Assembly (NCBI GenBank): GCA_002786025.1
Contig: NHNW01000073.1
Location: 248,001-312,000, forward strand
Source: Zasmidium citrigriseum
Lineage: Eukaryota; Ascomycota; Dothideomycetes; Mycosphaerellales; Mycosphaerellaceae
Direction: 5' to 3'
Length of the DNA: 64,000 nucleotides
Positions 32,256 to 43,010 of this stretch are shown here, one piece after another; position 1 is the stretch's first letter, and each line of letters starts with the position of its first letter. Both the position numbers and the translations under genes were made by a program. The notes under the pieces are model-generated. The model was not told the origin of the DNA. It saw nothing but the letters and a program-made list of their open reading frames with translations, and did no database searches.

Positions 32256-33038
32256 GTTTGCTCGTCGGTATGCACTCTCGGGGGTGCTGACAGTGGACGC
32301 GGCAGACAGAAGGACACGATATGGCAACTTCACACGCTCTCAAAACTTCACTTGGTATCTAGATAAGATGCGGGCTTCCGCTCGCTATGTCCACCGCGTT
32401 TGCGCGTACGCTCTGCCAAACAGACTGCCGCCAGACGTTCAAATCGCCGCTGAGTCGCGCGAAGGACCTCAAAAACAGATCGTATCGCCGTGAAATGGAC
32501 TGACAGGCGCTCTCGCCGTGTTTCGCGTAGCTTTCAGTCTCCGTGCCCTGGACCTCCGTTCGTGCGTGGAAGTAGACAGGAGCGCATAGAGCCCGGCGCA
32601 GCGCTGTGAGAGAGTCTGACAGTACACGCGACTGTGGTGGATGTCAAGAAGACACGCGACGACAGGCGTAGAAGGTTGTGGTGGCAAGGAAGATGTTGCT
32701 CGTCTGCTCGTCCGCTCCGCTGCTCCGATCACGCGACCAGTTTCTTACCGAAAAGATGATGAGGATGGCGTCGCGTAGATGCTGCGATGCCAGGAGTGGT
32801 CGAGTTGGCGATGGAAAGAATTGTGTTGATGTCGAACTCCAGGGAGTCGGTGGTGTTGGTCGGGAGAGGAAGTGGTCAGTCAAGGGACGAAGCTTTCCTT
32901 CTCCCGCCTGGAATATGCCGAGCTTGCCACCCTCGGCTCCAATACTCTCGATACACTAGACCAGCGCCCAAAAGTCTTCTACACGATCTTCAACTTCACA
33001 TGCAAACATCGACTGCCTAACAAATCAAATCCACCAAA
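32256..33038. promoter_or_regulatory. Divergent promoter region of BYE1-like and ZNF830-like genes
   Basis: These 783 bp lie between two start codons facing away from each other. The two genes act in transcription and splicing, so co-expression would be sensible. No specific site was assigned, and an unrecognised small gene cannot be excluded. Confidence 0.35.
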
Positions 33039-33869
33039 ATGGCCGACGTACGCTCCATGCTGAAGGCCTCCCGCGAGGCCCGTCGCATCAACCACCCCTA
33101 CGCCTCCTACACCAGCGACGGAAAGCTGCTCTGCAATCTGTGTGAAACGCTAATCAAGAGCGAAGCGGCATGGCAGGGTCACCTTCACTCAACCCAGCAC
33201 ACCGTGAGACAGACCAGGGCCAAGGAAGCTGCTGAAGCTCGCGGCGCGAATGGAGCTGCTGCGAACAAGAAGCGCAAGGCGGATGCGTCGCCTGAGGACT
33301 CGAAGAAGAAAATGAAGGCGACGATGGTTGAGAATGGTGAAGAGGATGAGAAGGAGGAGGTGGTGGCTGTGAGGACGAATGGAAAGAATGCGACCGCGCA
33401 GCGACAGGAGGTCGATGAGAGGCCTGCAGATGCTGCGGAGCTCGCGGACTTTGAACAACAATTGCTGCAAATGGAGGCTAGCATGCCGAAACAACAAGTT
33501 GCGCCCACGATCTCAGCACCAGCCATGTCGGCGGAGGAACTGGCAGCACAGGCAAGAGAGGAGCAGAGTACGCAGCGTGAGAAGCGTGCCGCAGAGCAGG
33601 AAGCCGAGAAAGAGGATGCGGCGAGAGTATTGGAAGACGAATTTGAGGAAATGGAGGGTCTCGAGGCGAGGGCGAGGAAGTTGAGGGAGAGAAGAGAGAT
33701 GTTAAGGAAAGGAAAAGTAGATGATGTCAACGACGCGGGCGTGGATGCTGCTCCAGTCCAGGCAGATCTTGATGCGAATGGCACGGCGAAGGAAGGTGCT
33801 ATCGAGGATGAGGACGATGACGAAGACGACGATGAAGACTTCGACGAGTGGAACTTTGGTGCGCGATGA
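33039..33869 (+). CDS. ZNF830/CCDC16-like zinc-finger protein
   Basis: This 276-aa single-exon protein has a conserved N-terminus (MADVRSMLKASREARRI, then HPYASY) and one C2H2-type finger (LLCNLCETLIKSEAAWQGH followed by LHSTQH) at residues about 28-53. The rest is a charged coiled coil with a helix (DFEEMEGLEARARKLRERRE) and a very acidic C-terminus (EDEDDDEDDDEDFDEW). This layout matches ZNF830 homologues, which are associated with pre-mRNA splicing and genome stability in animals. The start is the ATG at 33039. Confidence 0.85.
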   Translation: MADVRSMLKASREARRINHPYASYTSDGKLLCNLCETLIKSEAAWQGHLHSTQHTVRQTRAKEAAEARGANGAAANKKRKADASPEDSKKKMKATMVENGEEDEKEEVVAVRTNGKNATAQRQEVDERPADAAELADFEQQLLQMEASMPKQQVAPTISAPAMSAEELAAQAREEQSTQREKRAAEQEAEKEDAARVLEDEFEEMEGLEARARKLRERREMLRKGKVDDVNDAGVDAAPVQADLDANGTAKEGAIEDEDDDEDDDEDFDEWNFGAR

Positions 33870-35281
33870 AGGAGTGCTACCCCTGCTTGACGATATCGAT
33901 TTGCGATTGGAGAGAAATGGAGCCGCGAGGCAAGAAGTTGCACACAATCCTATCGAATGTCCATGTCCATGACCAGCTCCGCTCCATATCCATTATGGCA
34001 CCACCTTAATTGTAAGTCCCGGTCCTTACCTGATCACTGAAGTGCTCCAACCTTCTCGGCCGAGACAGCGATTCTGCAAATGTGGAGAAATGCGATGTGC
34101 AGCCGCGACGGGGAACGATCGAGAGGTGGATGAGTAGCCACGCCCTGCATTCCACGAGGCGAGAGGAGACCGCTGAATGTCGCGCGAGGACTCTGCTCAT
34201 AACATCAAAAACAAAGATAAATCAAACAAGAAACCGACGGATATGACAGAACGATTGCACAGCTTCCCCTTCCCCAAGAGCAAAGATCCGCGCAGCCAAC
34301 ACCCGAATTCGAACAAAAAGCAAAAAGAGAAACCACACCTCTCATTCGAAGTGGGCAAGAGAAACTTCCGAAGCACAAGACTCATGTCAACCGTATTTTG
34401 CAGCCTTAGCGACGTGCTCGGCGGGGGCCGGGTAGAACTGTAACAGCGTTCTCATCAACGAGCTCGTTAAGGCGCTGTCGATGTAGCGAATACTTCCGCT
34501 ACACCAAGGAAGCGCCCACCCTTTTGCTCTTATTGGAGGACGGGGGAAAGTTTGGAAATATAAGGGTTGTCTGGAAGTTGGGCCGGGGATTTGCCGGGTT
34601 GGACTTAAGGAAGGAGCGTGAACATGGGCGTGGCAGGGAGACTGCTGGATGTGAACAGTTTCGCATGCGATCGATGCCCAAATGGTGATATTATCACGCG
34701 CTGTCTGAGCACCCGCAAAGATTTATGGCGATGGAAGGAGGGACGTGAGTGGAGGCGTGTGCTCATGTCCATTAAACGCAATCTGTGATGAGTCGGTTGG
34801 ACAAGAGCCTGGATCGATGCGATACATGCGAGCACGTTCTACTCTGCGAAGGCACGTCGACGTCGAAGTTGTACTGTGAATGCACGAACATGAGGCCCTG
34901 GAGAACATCACCGCATGTCGAAACATCGGGACCAGCTTCACGGACGAAGAGCCTCTGGATCCCTTGGCGGACCAAGATATCTGTGGTGAGTCGAGTGTGG
35001 GACCCGGTCGTACACTCGTTGCGTTCTGGGGAGGTGATTACACGGGGAGGACGTGGCAAGGAGCGGACGCAAGGAAACCGGGTATGGGAGTGCATTTGCA
35101 ATTGCACAGCATCTATCAGCTCCCTGCATCGCAAACGATCGTCGCTAGACATCTACGTATGAACGAACGACAATCGAGGCGGCGAGCGACGTAACGTGAA
35201 AGCAGAGACCCGTGGAGGTGGGCTGAAATAAAATATGAGCCATAGCGCCGCGAATGTCGATCTGGAGATATCCTACATTGG
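33870..35281. other. Intergenic region, no gene recognised
   Basis: This 1.4 kb stretch of normal composition has only short overlapping open frames and no domain-like content. The left end should carry the 3' end of the ZNF830-like gene. Non-coding RNA genes cannot be excluded by eye. Confidence 0.4.
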
Positions 35282-35878
35282 CTACATCCTCCGGGACAAG
35301 ATCATCCAAAATCTATTGCAAACGCCGGCAACGAGGCCGGCCATGAAGAACATCCACCGCAGAGAGATAGAGGAATATCGGGTCAATGGATGAGGCGACT
35401 CCAAGCGTGCACCGACGAAAGCAACAAAAAAGCAAAAACGTCCAAGCCAAGCCGACACCAAGGATCGAACCCTCGCTCCAACAGCACTGCCTTCCTCAGC
35501 CATCACCCAAGTCCACAGTATGGTGAAGGCCAAAAATTTGGCAAAACAGAAAAACCTCGCTCGCCGGCAAGGGAAAGACAAACTCGAATTTAATCGGTTA
35601 TGAATCTTATCTTTTGATGGGAAGGCCAATCCAGCTCCAGCTCCAGCTCCAGATCCAGGTCCAATCCTGCGTCTTCGGGGGGCACGCAATCGTAAGGCGG
35701 CGTTGGGACTTCGGTCGACTCCCATTCGATCGTTCGGTCGGTTCGGTCGCAAGGTGTTGAACCACTGCGACATCCTGCCTCGAGGAAGGATGGAAGGCAG
35801 GCGCTGTTTTTTGTTTATGTAGCTGCTTTTTGGCGCGGCCGAGGATTTGCCGGTTGGTGCGGCTTTGGGCGTTTGCAT
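35282..35878 (-). CDS. Possible hypothetical protein
   Basis: This 198-aa frame begins with ATG (MQTPKAAPTGKSSAAPKSSY). The N-terminal 100 residues are basic, with Arg/Pro and a GSGAGAGAG run encoded by a hexanucleotide repeat (35634-35662). The remainder is hydrophobic and Arg-rich and could be antisense noise. No family is recognised, and the frame may be chance. Confidence 0.25.
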   Translation of the reverse strand: MQTPKAAPTGKSSAAPKSSYINKKQRLPSILPRGRMSQWFNTLRPNRPNDRMGVDRSPNAALRLRAPRRRRIGPGSGAGAGAGLAFPSKDKIHNRLNSSLSFPCRRARFFCFAKFLAFTILWTWVMAEEGSAVGARVRSLVSAWLGRFCFFVAFVGARLESPHPLTRYSSISLRWMFFMAGLVAGVCNRFWMILSRRM

Positions 35879-36156
35879 GTGAAAGTTGGGTGGGGAAGGT
35901 GCGTGAGGACTTTTAATGTTGTTTTGAAGATTGCTTACACACAGGTGGTTGGAAATCTACCTAGGTAAGTTGGAGTAGTGGGTCTGAGTGGTAAGGACGG
36001 TGCAGGATGTTTGCTTCGACAAAGGCAGGTGCGTTCAGGGGCACAAAGCGGGATTTGGGACTGAGGGACTGACCTTCTCTCTCTTATCAACTCCCAGGCT
36101 TCATTTACCAAAAGCATATAGCGCTCTCGAATCTCTTCAGTATATCCTCATCCCGA

Positions 36157-36865
36157 CTATATGACGACTCGTCCTCGAAGTCCCACCGCCACACTCCTCG
36201 CCGTCCTCTTCCGCCACCCCTTCGACGACATCCTCGGCGGCACAGCGAACGGCGGCGGCCCCTCGACTCTCGCCCCAGTGGCTTCAGCGCGAGATCTCCA
36301 AGTATCTATCCTCCGCTTCTGGCGACAAGGTGCGATCAGACTGGCACTCTCCCACATCTCTGGATCTCGAAACGGCCAACCATCTGTATCTTCCGGAGCG
36401 GGCGCTGGCTCCTCCGCCGACAGGAGCTCCTCATCTTGCATGTGCTCTAGCCAGTACAATATCCCTGGACAGTCTTCAGGAGCATACGCCTCATCGCTGC
36501 TGAGAAGGTATCCATCATCGGGATCATCGAGGAAGCCTGAGGAGACGTTGCTTCCTGGTGGCTGAATCCCCGCCTGGAGGAGCATTTTCTTTGCGGACTC
36601 TAGGCCTTCTTCGGCGTTGATGACGTCTTGGGTCATTTCACGGGTTTCCTGGAAGTGGCGCTGCTCCATGCGCTCCATATCGAGCTCGGTCATGTAGCCG
36701 AGGGCGAGGGCATCGTGCATGTTCTTCAGCTGTTCGTCAAAGCGCTCGTGTCGAGTTTCGAGGCGCCATTCTGCTGATGCGAGGACGTTGCGAAAGAATT
36801 CGTATGACCGGATGAGGGCGTCTGGGTCGACTTGAGATTCGAGCGGTTGCTCTTGCTCCCGCTCC

Positions 36866-36899
<34 letters not shown>

Positions 36900-37578
36900 T
36901 GGCCACGCACTCTGGCCCTACTTTCTCGATCCCGGCGGTGGCGACTTCCTCGTCTTGATGGATGCTGGATGCTTCTTCGCTATCAGGCTCATCGAGATCG
37001 AGCTCCTCGTCCGCCTTCTTCATGATCTCCCGCCAGAGCTCAAACAGCCCAGCGCTGCGATTCGTAAATCCCGAGGTCTGCTTCTTCATCTCCCATTCGA
37101 CGTCGTCCTTCTCCCGGAAGATGCGTGCCCTCGTATCAAGCAACTTGCGAAGCTTCTTCTGCATACGCAAGACCTCCCGGCTGTTTGGATCCTCTGCTTC
37201 AGCCTCCCGCATGCTGGTCGTGACATTCTGGATCTCGACTTCCACCTCCTGGAATTTGATGTGGAGTGCGGCGACCTGGTCGTTGGTCTCATTTTCCAAG
37301 GCCTCGAGATGCGTGTAGTCATCTGTTGCTCGCTGGAGCTCGGAGAAGAGTTGCATTGGAATGGTGATATCCTCAATGCCATGGCATTCGTCGTACCACG
37401 GTATAGGTTTCGTTGCCTTCGGACTACTGGAGCTGGATTTCGAGTCGAATTTCTCAGCTTCATTCGCCTCAGCATGGGTGTTGCGTCCAGAGTTCGTGGT
37501 TCCGCGGCCGACATGCTCTTTGGCATAGCGACGAAGCGCTTTGGCGCCTTCCTTGAAGAGATGCTTGCAGGTTTGCAT
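36157..37578 (-). CDS. Coiled-coil protein, module copy 1 (unknown family)
   Basis: This 473-aa protein is paralogous to 41464-42867. Shared features in the same order are a basic N-terminus, a central coiled coil, the block LETRHERFD, the block HFQETREMT, the motif AGIQPPGS followed by SGF.DD.DDGYL, and a C-terminal block WESAS, then RRRID.WR.RAEA.G. The protein also has a poly-Gln run of ten. The start is the ATG at 37578. The gene is divergent from its partner at 37995, with a 416 bp shared promoter. No known domain was recognised, and I do not assign a function. Confidence 0.75.
36868..36896 (-). repeat. CTG/CAG microsatellite encoding poly-Gln
   Basis: About ten perfect CTG units on the plus strand are read as glutamine codons in the minus-strand coiled-coil gene. 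The paralogue at 41464-42867 lacks the tract. Confidence 0.85.
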
Positions 37579-37994
37579 GATAACTGGATTCTGGATGTCT
37601 GAGTTCTGGATAACTGGCCCCTGAGTGTCTGACTCTTGAATGTCTGGTCCCGATTTTTAGTTTCTGATCTTCGGATTTTAAGGAGACTTAGGAAACAACA
37701 AGTCGGATTCTTGAGTGTAAGGATCATATACGACGGCTTGCTTGACCTTGAAAGGAGGTTGATCAAGGATGGAGTGCAGCCTTTGTGACGCACAACACCT
37801 TTGTTTACCTCGCGCGCGACATAGAGTTACGGGACATGGGCAATTCACCTCCTCGAGTGACTCGCCGCCGCGAGCGTCCAGTGAAGGGTCGCGAAGGGCA
37901 ACGCGTGATTGCGCTCCTGCAGCTATGCTTTAAATACTCGTTCATCCAGCCTTGCACACCAATCCTAGTCCAGACGTTCGGCCACTAGCTCAAA
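37579..37994. promoter_or_regulatory. Divergent promoter of module copy 1
   Basis: This interval contains TGTTTAC (37802-37808; reverse GTAAACA, forkhead-like), the palindrome CGAGTGACTCG (37854-37864) and TTTAAATAC (37929-37937). The first two recur in the same order relative to the gene pair in the other module copy. Confidence 0.55.
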
Positions 37995-39005
37995 ATGCCG
38001 CACTTTGGAAAGGCTGGAAAGCAGTGGAACAAGGATGGCGCCTCCAAGGAGAAGCAAGACCGGATGAAGATGGACTGGCGGGGCCAACCGGAGAACGAGG
38101 ACCAAGAGAACCAGGTGCCGGCTGCTTCTGGTGTTGCGGATTCTGTCCGTCGGGACAGTTTCTTCAATGTGAGACGGCCTTTGGCAGACATCTCCCATCA
38201 GGCTGGCACTAACTTCTCTGCTCAGTCCGGCGCACGAATCTCTTCCACCAACCGCTCCAACCAGAGTGCCACACAGGCGCCTATCCCACAGCCTGAGTCG
38301 CAGCTCGATGAGGATGGATTTCAGAAAGTCAGTCACAAGCGTACCTCCATGGCGCCCAAGCCCGCACCTCAGCCGTCCCGACTCTCACGAGCTCCGCCTG
38401 TGCTCAATCCTTCCATCATCAGTGGTCGCCGAAATGGTTTGCATGCAATCGCCTCAATGCTGCAAGTACTCCACTCCAACGGCAAGCCATTCCGCAGACA
38501 AGTAGTGGGTGCTATTGTCTATCGATTCGAGACCCGCCGATGCACCGACCCGAGGCTCAAGGTTGGCGAAAACGGCGTCTACATGGATCCTACCGGCCGT
38601 ATGATGCAGGTGAAGAAGCGGTACTTCATCATCGTACGACTCTACGGGCAGACGGTTGCCGAGATCCCCATCTTTACGTACGGCGATCGCGGTCTTGAGG
38701 GCAGACCACCGGAGATCTGCAAGGAGTACATGTCGGTCAAGCCATACGGTGTCACCATGGGCGCTTTTCAGAGCCAAGTCGAGAAGAATCCTACCCTGTG
38801 CATCGAGGACGCCATTTCGAAGGATGTGCTCAACCGCCGCACAATGGTTGCTTGCTACACTGAGCTCACGCATCGCGAGTACGAGTGTGGCGAGATCGCT
38901 GTTGTTGGTCATTTGGATAAGCAGTCGGTTGCGATCTTGCAGGAGTGGGCGTATGAGAAGAGCAAGCTTCGGGCCAAGGCTGAAGGATCTGAGGTGAGGA
39001 ATTAG
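37995..39005 (+). CDS. DEDGF-motif protein, module copy 1 (unknown family)
   Basis: This 336-aa protein is paralogous to 39939-41114. The N-terminal half is polar and disordered, with DENQ/KEN-like acidic patches and a QLDEDGFQKV motif at about residue 100 that matches QIDEDGFQPQ in the paralogue. The C-terminal half is a folded-looking domain: RRQVVGAIVYRFETRRCTDP, a YFIIV strand, GLEGRPPEICKEYMSVKP, KNPTLCIEDAISKDVLNR and a final helix. The paralogue aligns through VPGTIV, CLDPNAQIG, FLIVASH, GLTGKPDWKLEEYFSLKP and KNPVLNIGTMFEKN. No known family was recognised. The start is the ATG at 37995. Confidence 0.75.
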   Translation: MPHFGKAGKQWNKDGASKEKQDRMKMDWRGQPENEDQENQVPAASGVADSVRRDSFFNVRRPLADISHQAGTNFSAQSGARISSTNRSNQSATQAPIPQPESQLDEDGFQKVSHKRTSMAPKPAPQPSRLSRAPPVLNPSIISGRRNGLHAIASMLQVLHSNGKPFRRQVVGAIVYRFETRRCTDPRLKVGENGVYMDPTGRMMQVKKRYFIIVRLYGQTVAEIPIFTYGDRGLEGRPPEICKEYMSVKPYGVTMGAFQSQVEKNPTLCIEDAISKDVLNRRTMVACYTELTHREYECGEIAVVGHLDKQSVAILQEWAYEKSKLRAKAEGSEVRN

Positions 39006-39938
39006 GGGGATTGCGATGGATTGATGAATTGACGAACTCACGATTTTGCATGGCGCTTGGGGCATTGCTTACGATTGACGGGTCTGTCATTGCTTGGATA
39101 TGAGAGATGCGGAAACCGATGCAGCGCTTTGAGAGGCTTGGATGAACAGCAGGTCTGGATGTTAGACGAGGCGACGCATGGCAATGAGATTGATGATTTT
39201 ATGACTTCGAAACTATTTTCATGACGTCCAATCCTTCCAAACTTCCTTCAGCCAATCTGTTTTGTTGCTCCCTTTGCTTTCTTCTCTAGTATCGTTGGCA
39301 GAATGGAAGCCTTTGCGGAGGTAAATCTCAGTAGTAGTACATATATCACTCGAGGAACTTGAATGCGCTTGAAATTGCGGCACTTATCAAGACTGCGGAT
39401 TTTGGTCACTTCAATTCCACAGGGGAGGTCGTAGCGCGGTGGTCCGAGCGTTCCGTATTTCCAGGCTTTGATGCAGCCTCGGGCCGGCGGTTGTGAAGAC
39501 ATACACACGATCGTTGGCAGCGCGGAAAGGCTGCCAGCCTCCCGATTCCGAAAGTAAAAGTGAGTTCCAATGGCGCATCTTGTCTTTACTTCAATACGAG
39601 TATATGAGACGTAGCAAAGGACCGATTATCACAAAGGGGGTATGCCCACTGTCATTGAACCTTTGCTATGTAGGCCATACTATACGATCTGTGGTCACCA
39701 AGGCTACTAAGCGAACCGATAAGACATATGGATCAAAAGGAGAGGCATTGGGAATGCGAGAGACTAACGGAAGCGCCTAATTCATGCATCGTCTATCCAA
39801 ATGCGCGCTGTATCTTAAAGCTGTAGCCAGCAGCCTCGGTATCGAAAAGCCAATGTTCAACCTTGTTGTCCCAATTACAAAACGCCTGTGGTATCCAAAC
39901 CCACTTGAAGAATCATGAATCAATCCTACCCCACACGC
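39006..39938. other. Intergenic centre of the inverted duplication
   Basis: These 933 bp lie between the two convergent DEDGF genes, close to the symmetry point of the mirrored modules. A partial copy of the conserved non-coding block seen upstream of the tandem paralogues (GGTGGTCCGAGCG) is at 39437-39452. No gene was seen. Confidence 0.45.
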
Positions 39939-41114
39939 CTACTCATCCTCCTCGTCGTCGTCCTTCCGTCTCAGCTGATTGGCAATCGCCTTCACCGCAT
40001 ACTCCACCGCAATCTGTGTACTCTCCGGCGTCAACTCCCCCAAACGCTCCAAATCATTGCGCTTGTACGGCCGAGTGTTGATATCCGTAATGTGCACCGT
40101 AGACGTCAGTCGGTCCATGCAATTCTTCTCAAACATGGTACCGATGTTGAGCACTGGATTCTTCTCGCTCAAGTTCTCGAAGTCTTGAGCTGGAACATGC
40201 TTGGGTTTGAGGCTGAAGTACTCTTCTAGCTTCCAGTCCGGCTTGCCCGTGAGGCCGGTGTCATGGTGCGAGTAGATGGTTGCTTCAGTTACGGACTCGC
40301 GGTGGCTGGCGACGATGAGGAAAGGGTGCTTGCCCCAGGTCCAAGGTCGGCCGTCGGGACCTTCGACGACGCCTTGGTGGCCGATTTGTGCGTTGGGGTC
40401 CAAGCAGGGCCGGAAGTCGCCGTGGCGGACTATGGTGCCGGGGACTTGTTGTGTGTAGAGGACGCCCTTGTCGCGGGTTCGAAGGCCTTCGATTGTGTAT
40501 TTCGACTTGCGCGTGTTGCGGGTGGTGCGATTTGCGGCTTGCTTTTGCTGCTGCTGCTCTCTGTTGGCGAGCCAGTTGCCGTTGGGGCCGGAAGTGTCTG
40601 TAGTAGATGGTGGAGCCGCTGGGGCTTTCGGACGACAATTATTCTTCTTTCGCTGGGGCTGGAAGCCGTCCTCGTCGATTTGAGGCTCCGGAGTAGGCTC
40701 CGCGATGGGGTCCCGAGCGGGTTGTGGAGCGGGTTCTTGAGCGGGCGCCTTGACAGGCTCTGAAGTTGATTCTTGAGTGACTTTCGGAAGAGGCTCTGGA
40801 GCGTCGTTTGATTCTTGCTTTGAAGCGTCTGTTTGATCTGCATTTTCTACATTGCGAAGTCGCGATTGGCCTTGAGTCTGGCTGAAGCCTGCGCGAGTGT
40901 TGACGCTGAGGGTCGACAGAGGAGACCGGGAGGTAGTGCTGCTGCGAAGTGCCGGTATGGTGTATCTCGGCGGCGGCGCATTCTCCTTGTCGTCTTCATC
41001 TGGCGTCTCAACCTCATTGCCTCTCCATGACTGCGTTCGAATTGCCGCCCTCTCCTTCTCATTCCGATTCTTGCCAAACCCGCCGAACTTTCGCATCTTG
41101 GGCTTGAAGTCCAT
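39939..41114 (-). CDS. DEDGF-motif protein, module copy 2 (unknown family)
   Basis: This 391-aa paralogue of 37995-39005 starts at the ATG at 41114 (MDFKPKMRKFGGFGKNRNEK). The N-terminal half contains DEDDKENAPPP, a Pro/Glu-rich repeat (EPVKAPAQEPAPQPARDPIA) and QIDEDGF. The C-terminal half carries the domain shared with copy 1. It ends with a Lys/Asp/Glu-rich tail. The gene is divergent from the coiled-coil copy at 41464. Function is unknown; the basic N-terminus and acidic tail give no clear location. Confidence 0.75.
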   Translation of the reverse strand: MDFKPKMRKFGGFGKNRNEKERAAIRTQSWRGNEVETPDEDDKENAPPPRYTIPALRSSTTSRSPLSTLSVNTRAGFSQTQGQSRLRNVENADQTDASKQESNDAPEPLPKVTQESTSEPVKAPAQEPAPQPARDPIAEPTPEPQIDEDGFQPQRKKNNCRPKAPAAPPSTTDTSGPNGNWLANREQQQQKQAANRTTRNTRKSKYTIEGLRTRDKGVLYTQQVPGTIVRHGDFRPCLDPNAQIGHQGVVEGPDGRPWTWGKHPFLIVASHRESVTEATIYSHHDTGLTGKPDWKLEEYFSLKPKHVPAQDFENLSEKNPVLNIGTMFEKNCMDRLTSTVHITDINTRPYKRNDLERLGELTPESTQIAVEYAVKAIANQLRRKDDDEEDE

Positions 41115-41463
41115 CTTGACGTCTTGGGTGGAGGCCTTCTCTGATGGAAACTTTGCTGCTCGAGACGGACGAAATATTTATGTCCCGCAAAGAAGCGTGT
41201 GCATCACGCATCGCGCCGTCACTGGGAGCGAGTCACTCGCGCGAGTGAATCGTCTTTCTTCGCTGTCGATCAAGTGAATGGGCGGTAAACAAAGGCGTCA
41301 TACGTCGCAATGGCAACGTAGCAACCATTCTGAATTCTTTTAAATACGCAGGCTAAAGTCTGGCAACTCATCTTCTGCAGAGATCCGGTGTCGAAGACCT
41401 GTCCACTCTCACATCAGCCATTTACTTGATCGTCACCAGTCCAAACTAAACAACTTACCTACC
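41115..41463. promoter_or_regulatory. Divergent promoter of module copy 2
   Basis: This interval contains CGAGTCACTCG (41229-41239), GTAAACA in GGTAAACAAAGG (41285-41291) and TTTAAATAC (41338-41346). Relative to the gene pair, the forkhead-like and palindromic sites have the same order and similar spacing (about 50 bp) as in copy 1. Confidence 0.55.
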
Positions 41464-42867
41464 ATGTCGACGCTCAACATACTCATCAAGAAGAGCAAGA
41501 GGTCGCTGCGCCGCTTTAAGCCGACTCCAGCATGGCGCAAGGACATTCTGAATAGGTTTCGTCCAAGCAAGCCTGCTCCAGAAGCTCCAGGCGCCATCGT
41601 GACAGAGGAGCATACAAACATCCAGCAACAAGAGACCTGGGGTCATCTCAATGCTGAAAACACTCTCAGGGGGATGACCTTGCCCCAGGATTTCTTCGAC
41701 GAGCTCGAGGGTACGAGAAAAGCCCAGGTCGAGATGGACCTGCGGCTTGATGTAGGGCAAGAGAGACTCGACAGCCTTCGTTTGAGAAATAGAGAAGTAA
41801 ATGCAGAGATCCAGCGACTCGAGAGCGACCTTCGACTTCTGGAGCCGTTCCAGCATCATCATGGAACTGATATCCTGTCCATGCACCAAAAGCACAAGAC
41901 TTTGCTCGACGAGCGAGCGGCAATCCTGAAGGAGAGAGACACAATCCAAGATGAGGCCAAACAACGACTCCGGGATTTTGGGCAACGGGCTTGCGACTTG
42001 ATGGACGTATGGCAGGACATTTACGACGAACATGGGAGCCGATTCGGGATTCCAGAGCCAGCACCCGAGACAGCAGGTGTCGATGCCGCCGGAGTCAAAT
42101 GCCAAAAGGATGCAGTTGTACCACAACTCTCGAGCCATGCCCCGAGAACGCCACCTCCAAGCCCGCCCCCTCCCGAGCAAGTCCCTAAAGAGACCCGATA
42201 TCTCAAGGCCGACTACGAGATGCTCCGCCGACAACTGGACTTCGCCGAGATGAATCTTGAAACTCGCCATGAGCGTTTCGATCGAGAGATAATCGAAGGA
42301 TATGAGCGATATCAGCGCAAAGACCCAGGCTGGGAGACCGAGCGTCAAATCGAGCATCGGCATTTCCGCGAGACGCAAGAGATGACGAGGTTTGTCATCG
42401 AAGCCGAGGCTGAGCTGGCCGAGAAGAAGCAGGAGCTGCTTAGGGCTGGTATTCAACCTCCTGGAAGTGATGTTGAGTCCGGGTTCGTAGACGATGTCGA
42501 CGATGGGTATCTCTCAAGCGGGGAGGACGATGGCAATTGCCATAACAACCCTCATGTCCTGCATTGGCTGGACGGTGTGCCTGATCCTGCTGGAAATGAG
42601 TGCGATCAACTCATAGCGGCGAATAAAGCTGCCTCTCGCCCGAAAGACATCGATTCTTGGTCCGCGCGGGAGGTGGAGATCTGGGAGAGCGCTAGCATGG
42701 TCGCTGACGGTCCATGGCGACGCAGAATTGACAATTGGAGGGCACGAGCTGAAGCAGCTGGCATACAAGTGACAAAGCCGCCGCGGACGTCGTTGAAGAG
42801 GTGGAAGGGGAAACTCGCTGTGCAAGATGATTGGTTTTACCTGCGGGATTTCTGGGTTGGACTATAG
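41464..42867 (+). CDS. Coiled-coil protein, module copy 2 (unknown family)
   Basis: This 467-aa paralogue of 36157-37578 starts at the ATG at 41464. Its basic N-terminus (KKSKRSLRRFKPTPAWRKDI) is followed by a coiled coil from about residue 75 to 190, a Pro-rich linker, and the shared blocks LETRHERFD, HFRETQEMT, AGIQPPGSDVESGF, DDVDDGYLSSGEDDG and VEIWESASM...RRRIDNWRARAEAAG. No catalytic motif is seen. Function is unknown. Confidence 0.75.
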   Translation: MSTLNILIKKSKRSLRRFKPTPAWRKDILNRFRPSKPAPEAPGAIVTEEHTNIQQQETWGHLNAENTLRGMTLPQDFFDELEGTRKAQVEMDLRLDVGQERLDSLRLRNREVNAEIQRLESDLRLLEPFQHHHGTDILSMHQKHKTLLDERAAILKERDTIQDEAKQRLRDFGQRACDLMDVWQDIYDEHGSRFGIPEPAPETAGVDAAGVKCQKDAVVPQLSSHAPRTPPPSPPPPEQVPKETRYLKADYEMLRRQLDFAEMNLETRHERFDREIIEGYERYQRKDPGWETERQIEHRHFRETQEMTRFVIEAEAELAEKKQELLRAGIQPPGSDVESGFVDDVDDGYLSSGEDDGNCHNNPHVLHWLDGVPDPAGNECDQLIAANKAASRPKDIDSWSAREVEIWESASMVADGPWRRRIDNWRARAEAAGIQVTKPPRTSLKRWKGKLAVQDDWFYLRDFWVGL

Positions 42868-43010
42868 GTGTTAGCTGGGCGTATATGTGCTTATTGACTT
42901 GATGGTATCTCAAGGATGTATCCCGTTTTCGAAGATGGCGATTTCATAAAGTTATGTGTCGATTATTCTTTCTCTGGCTCCTTATGTTGCACGAAGAGGT
43001 GAGGTCCTCG

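Noticed and set aside
35455..35530. A tRNA-like B box (GGTTCGATCC on the minus strand) with an A-box-like TGGCTGAGG upstream.
   Set aside because: The spacing between boxes is too short and no complementary 7 bp acceptor stem could be found, so no cloverleaf forms.
35634..35662. A hexanucleotide repeat (CAGCTC units) as a possible regulatory array.
   Set aside because: It has only about four imperfect units. It looks like an ordinary microsatellite, so it is noted only within the low-confidence frame there.
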